A stretch of 49,812 bases of DNA from Cyanobacteria bacterium FACHB-63 (GCA_014695255.1 JACJNX010000173.1:1-49812), one strand, 5' to 3'. Shown: positions 34,405 through 44,265, numbered from the stretch's first letter. The notes: generated by a model from the letters alone, not told the origin. A program made the numbers and translations.

Positions 34405-36558
34405 CTATTCTTGCTCTAACCGTCTGAGGCGATCGTTTAATTGCTGCAACTGTGTGTCTGTTCGCTGTTGATATGCTCTGAAATTGTCTTGCAGGGTTTG
34501 TAAATTCTGGTGAGTCTCGTCCCGCTGTTCGATCAGTTCTTTTAACGCCTTAATCAGAACGGGCACTAGGTTCTGATAGGCGATCGCCTGAGTCCCATCG
34601 CTGTCCGTTTTAACTACCTGCGGAAACACATCATCGACTTCATGCGCCAGTAGCCCGATTTGCTCGCCCGCTGACTGAAAGCCAGTGCCGCTATTCCACT
34701 GAAATGTGATGGGCTGTAGCAGCCTCACCCGCTCTAACACCGCCTCTAAGGGCTTGTAGCTGCCGATCTGGGTGCTGTTGGTATTCTGATAAATCGTGAA
34801 GCCGCGCATCATACCGTTAATATCCAGCTCATAGTCCCTCGGCTGTTTACCAATTCCGAGCTGTCCTGTACCTTCCGGTCGGATGCTAACCAGCGTTGTT
34901 CCCTGATTAATATCAATTTCGCTATCATTTGTGCCAAACTCGTAGCCCTTCTTGAATAAAAAACCATATTGCGAGTCTGTCACCAGAATGGCGTGGTTAT
35001 TGTCTGCTCCGATCGTAAAGTAATTATCTTTGCTGCCCGGTCTGAGATTGAGAATGCCCAATGCTGGATTCACTTTCTTATCTAAATTAAATAAAAATCG
35101 TCCACTTGGCTCACCGCCGGGTTTATTCACAATGTCTAGATTGGCAGTAGGTTTTTCTGTGCCAATCCCAACAAATCCATTTTTCCGAATTGACAGATGG
35201 GGAATGCCGCGATCAATCTGCTGTTCATTGCCATCAATGCCCGCCTGTCCTCCCTGGCGAAAAATAAATCCGTTTTCCGCATCCGTGACCCATCCCGCAG
35301 TCTGATTGCCCAATCCACTGGTGAGATACGTCGATTCGTTCATAGACCGCTGATTCAGCAGACTGATGACGGGAGCCGCGTCGCCTGTGGACAGTGTTTC
35401 GGGGGGTGTAAATCGCTCCGGTAGAATCTGAACCTGGAGGAACTGGGGCTGCGCCGGATCGCTGTCCTGAATGTGCAGCCGTGCCTGGGGAGCGTCTATG
35501 CCAATGCCTACTTGCGGCCGAGGCTGAGTGGGATGCTGCCGGATCAGGGTCAGGAAATCCCCCTGGTTAATGTTTTTCTCGTTGCGATACTGACCGTACT
35601 CCCCGCCCCGCCGAAATACAAAGCCGTTCGAGGCATCGCTAACAAACACCGACTCCGCCTGCCCCACCCCGATTGCCACATAATTTTGCTCACACTCCGG
35701 CGCTAGATTGACGATCGAAAGAGCCGGGTCGCGCTTCTCGTCTGGGGTAAACAGCAACTGTCCCCTCTGGCGATCGGTAATATCCAGCATTGCCTCCGGT
35801 TCGTCTACATTCAGTCCAAGGGTGGCAAGTTCTGTACCGCCCAAGGTGCGTTTGGGCTGGATAACCATCAACACCTGTCCTGTGGTGGCTTCGACGGAGC
35901 TTGTCTGTTTCTCATCCGGTAAGGTCTGCCCTTTACGAAAGACAAATCCCTTTGCCGCATCCGTGAGCCAATTTACTGCCTCCTGCGAGAGTCCAGTGAC
36001 CAGATAGCTTCTCTCTGTCTCAGCATGGTAGTGCAGCAGCGTGAATTGAGTTTGCTCAACCTGTTCAGGAAACAGCAGCCACCGACCGCGCTCTAGCTTA
36101 CGGACATCCAGACGGGCTTCTGGACGCTCCCTTTGCGCCTCTTCTGTGCCGTGCCGACCGATGCCAATGCCGATTTTGTCGAATACCTTTGCCCACATCA
36201 CTCCTTCAGCGACAATCACTTCCCAGTCGTTGTCCTCCACGGGTACCATCAGTGATCGCCAAATCTTGCTATCCTTTCGAGGGGATTCTTCGCATTTCGC
36301 GCAGATCTCGGTATTCTTGGTATCCGGATTCTTGGTATCCGGGATCATTTCCCAGAGGGCACTGTTATAAATCACCACGTCCCCCGGGCGGTAGGTTCGC
36401 CCCGGTCGCCAGACACCATGAAACTGATCGTCCCGCTTATTCAGCATGGATTCAATCAACGCTGCAAAAGAAGCCTCGGATAAATGGCTCTTGGTTTTGA
36501 ACAAACTCTTCAGTTCGTTGCGGCTTCGTAGAATCAGGGTGTTCAGGTTAAGGAACAT
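34405..36558 (-). CDS. Tail fibre with repeats and peptidase S74-type chaperone (Pvc13-like)
   Basis: The product is 717 aa. Residues 46-70 (FHGVWRPGRTYRPGDVVIYN, then ALWEM) resemble a carbohydrate-binding module of the chitinase type. Residues 130-570 are four repeats of roughly 110 residues, each with a line such as VTDAAKGFVFRKG, VSDASNGFVFRRG, VTDAENGFIFRQG or VTDSQYGFLFKKG, plus VGIGI/GIGT linkers common in trimeric fibres. Residues 577-665 (LEAVLERVRLLQPITFQWNS, then IGLLAHEVDDVFPQVV) are the intramolecular chaperone of endosialidase (S74), with a coiled-coil tail to 717. It should form a trimeric, self-folding receptor-binding fibre, and thus decide the target. Confidence 0.8.
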   Translation of the reverse strand: MFLNLNTLILRSRNELKSLFKTKSHLSEASFAALIESMLNKRDDQFHGVWRPGRTYRPGDVVIYNSALWEMIPDTKNPDTKNTEICAKCEESPRKDSKIWRSLMVPVEDNDWEVIVAEGVMWAKVFDKIGIGIGRHGTEEAQRERPEARLDVRKLERGRWLLFPEQVEQTQFTLLHYHAETERSYLVTGLSQEAVNWLTDAAKGFVFRKGQTLPDEKQTSSVEATTGQVLMVIQPKRTLGGTELATLGLNVDEPEAMLDITDRQRGQLLFTPDEKRDPALSIVNLAPECEQNYVAIGVGQAESVFVSDASNGFVFRRGGEYGQYRNEKNINQGDFLTLIRQHPTQPRPQVGIGIDAPQARLHIQDSDPAQPQFLQVQILPERFTPPETLSTGDAAPVISLLNQRSMNESTYLTSGLGNQTAGWVTDAENGFIFRQGGQAGIDGNEQQIDRGIPHLSIRKNGFVGIGTEKPTANLDIVNKPGGEPSGRFLFNLDKKVNPALGILNLRPGSKDNYFTIGADNNHAILVTDSQYGFLFKKGYEFGTNDSEIDINQGTTLVSIRPEGTGQLGIGKQPRDYELDINGMMRGFTIYQNTNSTQIGSYKPLEAVLERVRLLQPITFQWNSGTGFQSAGEQIGLLAHEVDDVFPQVVKTDSDGTQAIAYQNLVPVLIKALKELIEQRDETHQNLQTLQDNFRAYQQRTDTQLQQLNDRLRRLEQE

Positions 36559-36566
36559 AGGGGCAG

Positions 36567-39500
36567 TTACTCCAGCATGAGTTGATCGAGGCGATCGTAT
36601 CCGAGGACGTTGGCACTAATAGGTCGATTGACGGGACAGCCGCTTGCCTGGTGAATTAGATGTCCTGTGCTGGAACCGCTGGGATCGCTGGTGTTGTCTG
36701 GGAAGGGGACGGAAACCAGGATCGATCGGGCAGAGGAGGCGACAACATCTTGCAGGTTGCGCTGCCTGTCTCGGTGCATTTGAAAATTCAGCACGTAATC
36801 AACATAGGGCTGCTCCTCGACAAAATTGAGAATAGAAGAGCGGTAGACCTTTCCACCAAAGTGAATATCAGCACCGCTATTTACTGTCCAGGGAGACAGA
36901 AAACCAATGATGGCTCGCTGTAATTCGCGCTGGTAGTAACCAAAGTTGCCATCGTAAGGCGACTTAAACTGCACCTGAAACTCCACTTGAATTGCCTCAT
37001 AGTGAGGATTAACCACTCGTATATCGACCCAGGGAGAACCGAGTTTTACCAAGTACTTACGAATATCATCGAGTAAGTTGATATTGACTTTGGGTTCCAG
37101 ATCGTTAGTGGTGTTGCGGTGAGAGAGATCGGGAATCACAGCCAGCGTAATGGAACCTGGTACTAGCTCCTGCAAATTATCCCGTGTCTGAAGTGGAATG
37201 TCGTCATTAATGCGACTGTGATTGATGCAGCGAACTTTATAGATTTCAGGAAACTGTTCTAGTACCAGTCGCTCGTAGTCAAAGATGGTAACAGCTCGTC
37301 CTTTATGGCGCAGGTGCTCGCTAACGCGGATGTAGTACTGCGTAGAGGCTTCCTTGCCGCGTCCATCGAAGGAATTATAAGGCTGGATAATCGTTTTGAT
37401 GGCAGGTTGAGGCTCAAACAGTTTGGCGATCGTCCCTGCTGGCAATGGTTCTACTAAGTGCGTCAGATCATTACTCTGATCACTAAAGGTTGCTTGAGCA
37501 GCCTGGGTATGAACGCCAATGATGTTGCAAACAGCCCCACTCCGTTTGGCAACTGATATTTTAATCCAATACAGATCAGCATTCAGCAAGGTGTTTCCCT
37601 TTGTAATCGCAGCAGGAATAGCTAGCTGCACAATTCCTGAAGCAATCAGTCCATTGGTACCATCGCTGATCACTTGATACTGTTCCAGATTCTGCCAGTT
37701 GTTATTGGCTAAATAAGCCCACTGAACAGACGCTTTTCGCAAATCTGTATTTGCTGTTTCTTCGGCTACTTGAATCAGTAAGGGCAGGACTGTGGGTGGA
37801 TTCAAATCTTGAATGCCAATATACAGGGTGCCTTCGTCAACAAATGTTGGCAGGAATGGGACAGGCGAAGATGGGGCGATCGCGCTAAATCCATCAAACG
37901 GATACAGATGAAACAGTTGAATATCTTGCGGTTGAGTGGTGTTTGAGGTTGATAGCGTGTATTGAGATTCAGCTACATAGCTCAGATATAACGCTTGAAT
38001 GACCGGAGTAAAGGGTTGATTAGGAATCAGTGGCTTTGCCGAGGGGGATATGTAATAGGTGTCAGCTGGCTTAATACCAGTATCGGTTTGATAATAAGCT
38101 CCAATTACAGCTTTACGTTGCGGGCGCGAAACGCCCTTAGGCAGAGCTGCTGCACTGGTAATAATCTCACTGGTAGCGGCTGCTAGCACCTGTCGGGCAA
38201 GAACCGTTGGGTATTGATCGTGTAGAAAATCTTGACCCACTAACTCCAGCCGAATGAAGCCATTCTTAGTTTGATGATCCCATTTCTCAAAAGGTTCAAT
38301 GTCAACAAAGCAATTGAGTTTGAGAAGGGACAGATCGCTTGCTGTAAATGGGGATGCGCTTAAATTAAAAAGAGAGCGGTTGAGTCCAGGTTCAGGTTGC
38401 CACTGCTTATCGCGTAAGGCTTGTACCGATAGCTGACCAGGGCTAAAGTTTGCTGCGACTCCATAAGCTTCGTAGTAAGTTGCCCAGTTTTGAGGGGGAG
38501 GTATTTCTAGATGAACATTTAGTGTCAACTCAATCAAATGCTTCTGAAACACCTCTTTGCTACCGATGTAAAGTGTCATCCCCATCTTGGGTAAAGAACT
38601 AAACGGGGCAAAAGGTTTAGTGTCATCGAATACGGATTGGTCATTTTGCAAAACTAGATTCCGAACTTCGCTAACAGTAGTACGAACAGACACTACCTTC
38701 AGTTTGATGTCTCGCAAGTAGCTGTAGGGCGATCGACCATTAACCTTTGCCTGATCATTCAAACGTATGCGAGCAACGGGTTTATCTGTTGATAGGGCTG
38801 CACCTGCCAAACCAGCATGGTAAGCTCCGACTGGATCTTGATCGGCGGTTAACGTGACCGTCAGTTGCACAGTAGAACTGACTGGACTGGTGTTATTAGA
38901 AGCAAGAATGCTGCCCACAACCCAGTCTTTTTTCCCGCTGAAATCTACGGTGAATAGGGTATGTAAATCGCTGAGATTAACCCCAACCGGAGCCTGGTCG
39001 AAAGTGAGGGTAAATATAATGGTGCGGCTGCTTTCCTGGAGATAAAAAATATCAGAGGCGATCGCCAACCCAATTACTGCATGAGGTCGAGTTGAATCGC
39101 CAAATGGCTTCCAGGCTTTTACCAGTTGGTCTTTAGGAAACTCAGCCCCCTGACCATCTGCAGAGTTGGCGATGGTCGAGGTATGAATTCCCCTGAGGTG
39201 AATAGGTTTGCCTGTGCCGGTTTCCTGCAAGGCTAAAAACAGTCCTTTTAGGCTGGCGATCTGCGCTTTGTGAATAACAATGTCTTCATTCAGTTTGTAA
39301 ATTAACTCCACACCACTGGCATCCTTCCCCGCTTTGAAAGCCGTGCCGCTGTTAAGTTTATATTCCTGCTGAAACTTGGCAAGTTCAAAAATCAGGTTTG
39401 CCCGATCGGGTTGAACGGGCTTCTCTGGAAACTGCAACACCTCACGGTGAAAGAAATCGAGATGCCGCTGTGTCATCCGATTGAGATCATCGCGTGCTGG

Positions 39501-40274
39501 TTTAAGCACCTCCCAAAACGCCAGGTAAAGAGCTAAATGGGGTGGATGATCCTGTCGCGATTCCAGACTATCCGCTAAATAGCTGGGTGCCTGCTGAATT
39601 ACCTGACGATAGTTTTGAAACAGGACTTGAAACACCTGGTCTAATTCAGTACGAGCCTCAAAGCCAGTTCCCTGCAAAGGTGTGTGATCAGGAGCCGATA
39701 TCACATCTGGAAGATCGAACGCAGCGTTAAAGTCTTGATACGTGGGTCGAGTCAGACTTTGTCCCGTTGCCATCTGGTAGGACTGCTCAAATGCCTGCAA
39801 ACGCAGTAAAGGATCGCGCAGATTACTCTTAACGAGTCCCCGTATGATGGAGCGGAAAGGAGAGTAGGCTGGCAGGTTGATGAACCAACTGCGAATCCGG
39901 TCCAATATACCACTCAAAGTGAGCAACACTGGAGCTAGATTTTTAGGAGTGCGATCGCTCAAAAATATCTCTAACTGCCTGCCGTAGGTGTCTCGAATGA
40001 TTTGAGGACGAGTTTTGCTAATCAGTGCCAGTTGCACCGCTGCACTGTTTGTGAAAAAGCTTTGCCAGTTTCCATCTGGTTCATTATCACCGGGTTGACC
40101 ATTAGCTTTGTAATGAATAATTTGCTGGCTCAACCGATAGGCAAACACCAAAAAATCAGCTAGATCCTGTTCATCCACCTGGACTGAATTGGGTGACAAA
40201 GCCAAAGCTTGTCGTTGCCGCTGACTCACTCCATCGCGGATTAAGGGATTGGATTTGTCACAACAGTTAGACAT
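36567..40274 (-). CDS. Baseplate J-like wedge protein (Afp11/Pvc11 type)
   Basis: The product is 1235 aa from the ATG at 40274 (MSNCCDKSNPLIRDGVSQRQ). The open frame continues to 40424, but that would overlap the gp25 gene, whose stop is at 40309. The C-terminal third carries baseplate-J features (YIRVSEHLRHKGRAVTIFDY, then EQFPEIYKVRCINH and SPWTVNSGADIHFGGKVYRS). The middle is beta-rich. In phage-like machines this protein forms the wedge ring that joins gp25 and hub to the fibres and triggers sheath contraction. It follows gp25 and precedes the fibre gene, the standard order. Confidence 0.82.
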   Translation of the reverse strand: MSNCCDKSNPLIRDGVSQRQRQALALSPNSVQVDEQDLADFLVFAYRLSQQIIHYKANGQPGDNEPDGNWQSFFTNSAAVQLALISKTRPQIIRDTYGRQLEIFLSDRTPKNLAPVLLTLSGILDRIRSWFINLPAYSPFRSIIRGLVKSNLRDPLLRLQAFEQSYQMATGQSLTRPTYQDFNAAFDLPDVISAPDHTPLQGTGFEARTELDQVFQVLFQNYRQVIQQAPSYLADSLESRQDHPPHLALYLAFWEVLKPARDDLNRMTQRHLDFFHREVLQFPEKPVQPDRANLIFELAKFQQEYKLNSGTAFKAGKDASGVELIYKLNEDIVIHKAQIASLKGLFLALQETGTGKPIHLRGIHTSTIANSADGQGAEFPKDQLVKAWKPFGDSTRPHAVIGLAIASDIFYLQESSRTIIFTLTFDQAPVGVNLSDLHTLFTVDFSGKKDWVVGSILASNNTSPVSSTVQLTVTLTADQDPVGAYHAGLAGAALSTDKPVARIRLNDQAKVNGRSPYSYLRDIKLKVVSVRTTVSEVRNLVLQNDQSVFDDTKPFAPFSSLPKMGMTLYIGSKEVFQKHLIELTLNVHLEIPPPQNWATYYEAYGVAANFSPGQLSVQALRDKQWQPEPGLNRSLFNLSASPFTASDLSLLKLNCFVDIEPFEKWDHQTKNGFIRLELVGQDFLHDQYPTVLARQVLAAATSEIITSAAALPKGVSRPQRKAVIGAYYQTDTGIKPADTYYISPSAKPLIPNQPFTPVIQALYLSYVAESQYTLSTSNTTQPQDIQLFHLYPFDGFSAIAPSSPVPFLPTFVDEGTLYIGIQDLNPPTVLPLLIQVAEETANTDLRKASVQWAYLANNNWQNLEQYQVISDGTNGLIASGIVQLAIPAAITKGNTLLNADLYWIKISVAKRSGAVCNIIGVHTQAAQATFSDQSNDLTHLVEPLPAGTIAKLFEPQPAIKTIIQPYNSFDGRGKEASTQYYIRVSEHLRHKGRAVTIFDYERLVLEQFPEIYKVRCINHSRINDDIPLQTRDNLQELVPGSITLAVIPDLSHRNTTNDLEPKVNINLLDDIRKYLVKLGSPWVDIRVVNPHYEAIQVEFQVQFKSPYDGNFGYYQRELQRAIIGFLSPWTVNSGADIHFGGKVYRSSILNFVEEQPYVDYVLNFQMHRDRQRNLQDVVASSARSILVSVPFPDNTSDPSGSSTGHLIHQASGCPVNRPISANVLGYDRLDQLMLE

Positions 40275-40308
40275 AGGCAAAAGGTGGCTAAATAAGCAGG
40301 AAAGCGGG

Positions 40309-40722
40309 TCAGATTTGCCTAACTCCTTCTTGGAGGTAGAAGGGATAGACGAGGCTGAAGCGAGAGTTGGTGCTGAGAATGGTGTAGATGACAGTAATGT
40401 TGACCACCCCCTCCAATTGGTCACTCAGACTCAAATCCAAACGGTTAAGGCGAATTCGGGGTTCGTGATACAAAATGGCAGTGCGAATGAGTTCCTTAAT
40501 ATTACTAGCGACGTTAGGAGACAGGGTTTCAAATAACAATTCTTGAAGGTTACAGCCATAGGTCGGCTGCATGACTCGCTCACCCAGACTGGTTGATAAT
40601 AGAATATATAAACTTTGCCAGATGTCATCCTCTGCACTAACTAACTCCACGCCATTAGCTCGATCAAAAGTGGGAGGAAAGCTCCATCCAGTTCCCAAAT
40701 AGGCTTTTCCGCTATCTTCCAT
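40309..40722 (-). CDS. gp25-family baseplate protein (Afp9/Pvc9 type)
   Basis: The product is 137 aa from the ATG at 40722 (MEDSGKAYLGTGWSFPPTFD). GGAGGT lies just upstream and the PAAR stop is one base away (TGA-C-ATG), which supports this start over a TTG at 40734. It has the gp25/GPW pattern: LGERVMQPTYGCNLQELLFE, then IKELIRTAILYHEPRIRLNR. gp25 links the baseplate wedge to the first sheath ring and is needed to start sheath assembly. Confidence 0.9.
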   Translation of the reverse strand: MEDSGKAYLGTGWSFPPTFDRANGVELVSAEDDIWQSLYILLSTSLGERVMQPTYGCNLQELLFETLSPNVASNIKELIRTAILYHEPRIRLNRLDLSLSDQLEGVVNITVIYTILSTNSRFSLVYPFYLQEGVRQI

Positions 40723-40723
40723 G

Positions 40724-41026
40724 TCAACCTCCAATTAAGACGGTAGGAGTTCCAGCGACGATAGAACCGCCGTGAGCTGTAGTATCTCCCATGCGGGCGG
40801 CGGGTTTGCCCCCAATTAGCACCGTGGTTGACCCCAAAACAATCGCATCTGGAGGCCCAACGCAGGTGCAAATATCCCCCATGCCAGCGGCGGGCAGTCC
40901 GCCAATTAAAACTGTTGCAATTCCTGGTCCAGTTACGGGTCCTCCAACATGGGGAATCGGCGGAGTACCAGGGGTTTGCATCGGGCACACATGCATATCG
41001 CTAATTCGGGCGGCGGGGTTTCCCAT
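40724..41026 (-). CDS. PAAR-repeat spike tip protein (Afp10/Pvc10 type)
   Basis: The product is 100 aa and begins MGNPAARISDMHVCPM. Three PAAR-type units follow (GIATVLIGGLPAAGMGDICT, STTVLIGGKPAARMGDTTAH, and the C-terminal GTPTVLIGG). The His and Cys residues at the turns (H12, C14, H26, C54, H86) are likely zinc ligands. It forms the sharp cone on the VgrG-like spike. A GGAG ribosome site precedes the start. It lies directly between the spike and gp25 genes. Confidence 0.92.
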   Translation of the reverse strand: MGNPAARISDMHVCPMQTPGTPPIPHVGGPVTGPGIATVLIGGLPAAGMGDICTCVGPPDAIVLGSTTVLIGGKPAARMGDTTAHGGSIVAGTPTVLIGG

Positions 41027-41047
41027 AGGAATCTCCAGTAGAGAATT

Positions 41048-42826
41048 TTAGTTAATCTGAACTAATGATCCTTTCAAAATAGCAATCGCACTGGTAGAGA
41101 CTTCAGCCCCAGCACTCCCTTCAGCTTTGAACTGGGCGCTGGCTTTGGCATTCACATTCAACCCCTCCAGGTTAGTGTCCTGGGTCGCTTTCAGAGTGAG
41201 TTTGCCAGTTGCCTCCAGAGTGATATCTTTGGGGCTTTTCAAGGCAATACCACTATCATTGAGGGTCAGGCTATTGCCATTTTGATCTTCCAGCATGATA
41301 CCTTTGGCATCATCAGAAATGGTGACTTTGTTGCCATCGGGGGTTTCCAAAGCAATTACTTTCTTGTCATCATCAAAACTAATTTTCAATTTCGATCGGG
41401 TAAAAAACCCTTTTTGAGGGTTCTCATCCTTTGCAGTGAGGGGCGCAGGCTTGGCACTGCTGTTGAGCATTCCTAACACGATCGGATCGCGGGGGTCATC
41501 GTTCAAAAACCCCAACACGACTTCATCCCCAATCTCTGGTCGAAAGAAAGAACCACGCTCTTTACCCGCATCGAGAGTTGCAATCCTCGCCCAGGTTCCT
41601 TCTGCTTGAGCGTCAACGGTGGGCACCTTGACCAGAATGCGGTCTTCCCCAGTGGGGTCTTCTTTGAGCTGTACGACTACGCCAATTTGTAATCCGTTCA
41701 CTCCTGGTAATAGCCCCGATGCAGGTCGTTCTACAATATCGGCAGTTTGATAAAACCATTGGGGTGATAGACCAAGCTGCATGTGTGTATCCCAGGTTCC
41801 CCCCCGCATTTCATGCCGAATACCGGAGACATAAGCCAAGCCATTAAAGCGATCGCCCATTCCAGCAAGTTGCACCAGGCTATCGGGTTTAGCATCCGCG
41901 TAACCCTTAGTTTTAACGCGACCTTGAATTTTGGCCAATCGACTCTTGAGCATCTGAGCATCAGCCCAGGCTTTCAGTTCCTGGTCTTGAACTAATCCAC
42001 TGTGGCGTAGTTCCCAGGTGCTCAGTCCAATCACTTTGGCTAAATCCTGCCCCGTCAGATTGCCCTGGGTATTGACTGTCGGTTCTGTCCCTTCGGCTTC
42101 GATCAGGGCTTGATTGGTATAGCTCCAGGCTTTGGCTTTCACTGCCTGATATTGATAGCGGGCATCCATTTCGGCTTCAAACTCCAGCAGATTAGCCCCG
42201 TAAGTCAAAGTGATCAGGGCATTGCCACTCGTGGTTGGCACTGTACTCTTGAGCTTGTCATCTTCAACCAGCAGAACGTGTCCATTCATTTCGACTCGCG
42301 ACAGGATGAAGTCCCAGTCCGTAGCGTAATACTGAACGATTTCAGGATGTTTAACACGGGTGCTGGCAATGTCCTTCGAGAGTCCCTGATATTCTTGTTG
42401 ACTCAGAATAGTTTCGATCGCATCACTATCAGTACTCTCCGTAAAATAACGACTGTGCCGACCAACTGTGAGTTTGACCATAGCATCCTTACAATCTAGG
42501 GTCAGGGTTGAGTTTCCATCTGCGCCAACCTTGATAGATTGTTTAACAATCAGTCCTTTGAAGATAGAGCGATCGTTTCCATCATGACCGACCGCAATGT
42601 CCAGTTTTTTGCCAGGAGCTAGGTCATCCGCTTGACTGGCAGTAAAGGTTTCTTCCGCCGCAGAACCATCCCGCAAAACTATCCGTGCGGTGGGTACACG
42701 GTTGACTACCCGATCCACAACCCACGACAGCACATCGTAGGTGTGGGTGATGTCTTTGCCATCAGAAAGCAGCTTGAAACTGGGGACATCATAGGTTGAT
42801 TGGGTGGGAATGGTGCGATCGTTCAT
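41048..42826 (-). CDS. VgrG/gp27-gp5-like central spike (Afp8/Pvc8 type)
   Basis: The product is 592 aa. Residues 1-370 form the gp27-like hub (ITHTYDVLSWVVDRVVNRVP, then YYATDWDFILSRVEMNGHVL). Residues 385-460 are a gp5 OB-fold (GVVVQLKEDPTGEDRILVKV, then FFRPEIGDEVVLGFLNDDPR). The rest is the repetitive beta-helical needle (DGNKVTISDDAKGIMLEDQN, NGNSLTLNDSGIALKSP) on which the PAAR cone sits. It overlaps the LysM gene by 4 bp (ATGA). There is no enzymatic extension. Confidence 0.92.
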   Translation of the reverse strand: MNDRTIPTQSTYDVPSFKLLSDGKDITHTYDVLSWVVDRVVNRVPTARIVLRDGSAAEETFTASQADDLAPGKKLDIAVGHDGNDRSIFKGLIVKQSIKVGADGNSTLTLDCKDAMVKLTVGRHSRYFTESTDSDAIETILSQQEYQGLSKDIASTRVKHPEIVQYYATDWDFILSRVEMNGHVLLVEDDKLKSTVPTTSGNALITLTYGANLLEFEAEMDARYQYQAVKAKAWSYTNQALIEAEGTEPTVNTQGNLTGQDLAKVIGLSTWELRHSGLVQDQELKAWADAQMLKSRLAKIQGRVKTKGYADAKPDSLVQLAGMGDRFNGLAYVSGIRHEMRGGTWDTHMQLGLSPQWFYQTADIVERPASGLLPGVNGLQIGVVVQLKEDPTGEDRILVKVPTVDAQAEGTWARIATLDAGKERGSFFRPEIGDEVVLGFLNDDPRDPIVLGMLNSSAKPAPLTAKDENPQKGFFTRSKLKISFDDDKKVIALETPDGNKVTISDDAKGIMLEDQNGNSLTLNDSGIALKSPKDITLEATGKLTLKATQDTNLEGLNVNAKASAQFKAEGSAGAEVSTSAIAILKGSLVQIN

Positions 42827-43572
42827 GGTCTCGTTTTCTCAATCGGTGGAAATCTCAAATCAGTATTCGTTGCTAAACGGCGAAAGTTCACTAACCCATT
42901 TACCTTTGCCACTTGCAGGTAATAGGAGGGATCACCATAAATCGCATGAGTCATCAGAGGCAAGGTATCGCCTGCTTTGACTTTACGCAAATGGGTGATA
43001 TCGGGTGAATTGTTCCCCTGCTCTCGAACCCGACGAACTTGCTCAATGTAGTTAACAAATGTGGCGCTAATTTTAGCCCGCAGTGGTTTTCCGTCAGGCG
43101 CAAACAGGGTGTAATTAATCTGCAAATCTTTCAAGATGCAGTCAAAACCATTCTTGCCATCCTCATTGCCACCAATTTTGCTGCCAAACGAGAAGTCTCC
43201 CCACAAAAGGCGCAAATAATTAGGCTTGTGAGCTTCGCTGTTCATCACATACACCACCGCCAGAAATGCCTGCACCTGGGCAACCACGTCTTTATAAAAT
43301 TGACGTGGTTGGTTGGCTTGAGCGGTCTGGTTGCCAACGGGTATCACCCCTGTGCCATCAAAGGTGAAGTCCAGTTTCAACTCTTCCGGGCGGGTAAATT
43401 TAAATTTGGGGTCATTGCCCTGAGCCCCCTTAGCCTGTTGTAGATCGTATTCCACCTTAAACGTCTGGGAAAACTGTTCTGGATTGATCGGCAATTCAAA
43501 CTTGCCGATCTCTTTTCCATAAGTTTTATCTTCAAAGGCTCGAATTTCAACCTTCGTCAGTTGTCCTGTCAT
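42823..43572 (-). CDS. LysM/gp53-like baseplate hub protein (Afp7/Pvc7 type)
   Basis: The product is 249 aa. The N-terminal 170 residues are a beta-rich domain (GKFELPINPEQFSQTFKVEY, then RPEELKLDFTFDGTGVIPVG) typical of the eCIS tube/hub adaptor. A C-terminal LysM-like motif runs from about 200 to 245 (KAGDTLPLMTHAIYGDPSYY, then VAKVNGLVNFRRL and FPP). It bridges tube and spike; in T4 the role is played by gp53/gp54-like proteins. It is translationally coupled to the spike gene. Confidence 0.88.
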   Translation of the reverse strand: MTGQLTKVEIRAFEDKTYGKEIGKFELPINPEQFSQTFKVEYDLQQAKGAQGNDPKFKFTRPEELKLDFTFDGTGVIPVGNQTAQANQPRQFYKDVVAQVQAFLAVVYVMNSEAHKPNYLRLLWGDFSFGSKIGGNEDGKNGFDCILKDLQINYTLFAPDGKPLRAKISATFVNYIEQVRRVREQGNNSPDITHLRKVKAGDTLPLMTHAIYGDPSYYLQVAKVNGLVNFRRLATNTDLRFPPIEKTRP

Positions 43573-43575
43573 CGT

Positions 43576-43749
43576 TTATCGCTCTGTCTTCTCTTTCAAA
43601 ATGGCTAACACTTGCTCTACACAGGCAGCAATGATGGCATCCTGATCACCCGCTCCACTGCCATCTCCGGAACTGGAGTTAGTTGTTTGAGCTTGACCAC
43701 CCTCATTAACTGAGGTTTTAATTACTAATTCTCTAATTTCTAAGGGCAT
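43576..43749 (-). CDS. DUF5908-family small eCIS protein
   Basis: This 57-aa gene begins with an ATG at 43749 and stops at 43576. It opens MPLEIRELVIKTSVNE, the MPxEIRELxIK start characteristic of the DUF5908 family found next to tube genes in eCIS operons. A Ser/Gly-rich linker and a C-terminal helix (AIIAACVEQVLAILKEKTER) follow. It lies between the second tube gene and the LysM gene with short gaps. Function is not established; position suggests a tube or hub accessory. Confidence 0.85.
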   Translation of the reverse strand: MPLEIRELVIKTSVNEGGQAQTTNSSSGDGSGAGDQDAIIAACVEQVLAILKEKTER

Positions 43750-43764
43750 CGTTTCCTTTTTGGG

Positions 43765-44253
43765 TTATGTCTTGATTCTGAAATAGCTATAATTGAGTTC
43801 TAATGATTCAATCGCGATCGAGTTCTGTTCCGCATTAAAGTCCGACACAGACCACTTTTTAGGCCATGCATTCACCACACTCCAGCTTACTAACGGCTCA
43901 CCCTTCTGAGGTTGTTGCCCACCAGAAGGCTTGATATGAAGCAAATGTACAAGCAAATCCATGGGTTGAATGTCAAAGTTTTCGATCGCATCCATACACC
44001 ACTGGATCATTTTGGAATCTTTCACCAATCCACGCTTTAAAAGCAGCGGATTGTACTTGGCACGTACAGGCAAAATGTGTTCGAAACGTTGTTCACCTCC
44101 TTCTTTTAAGGTTTCTGTTTGTAATTCAACATTTAAACCGCTAACACTCTGAAAACGAGTTTCGACAGGTTCTTGAGAAAGATTGGTCTGCTTATATTGA
44201 CCCTGAAAACTCACTTCAAAGAAGAAGCCAACCGGTGGGTAGGTGCGTACCAT
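43765..44253 (-). CDS. Inner tube protein 2 (gp19 superfamily, baseplate-proximal type)
   Basis: The product is 162 aa. It has the phage tail tube fold signature (PVGFFFEVSFQGQY, then FQSVSGLNVELQTETLKEGG and LVSWSVVNAWPKKWSVSDFN). It is larger than the first tube protein and follows it by 12 bp. In eCIS the second paralogue (Afp5/Pvc5) usually forms the tube-initiator ring on the hub; that role is assigned by order and size. Confidence 0.88.
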   Translation of the reverse strand: MVRTYPPVGFFFEVSFQGQYKQTNLSQEPVETRFQSVSGLNVELQTETLKEGGEQRFEHILPVRAKYNPLLLKRGLVKDSKMIQWCMDAIENFDIQPMDLLVHLLHIKPSGGQQPQKGEPLVSWSVVNAWPKKWSVSDFNAEQNSIAIESLELNYSYFRIKT

Positions 44254-44265
44254 AGATTAACCTAC

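Noticed and set aside
40275-40424. N-terminal 50-residue extension of the baseplate J protein
   Set aside because: It would overlap the well-supported gp25 gene by over 100 bp and is Ser/Thr-rich without family likeness; the ATG at 40274 lies after the gp25 stop.
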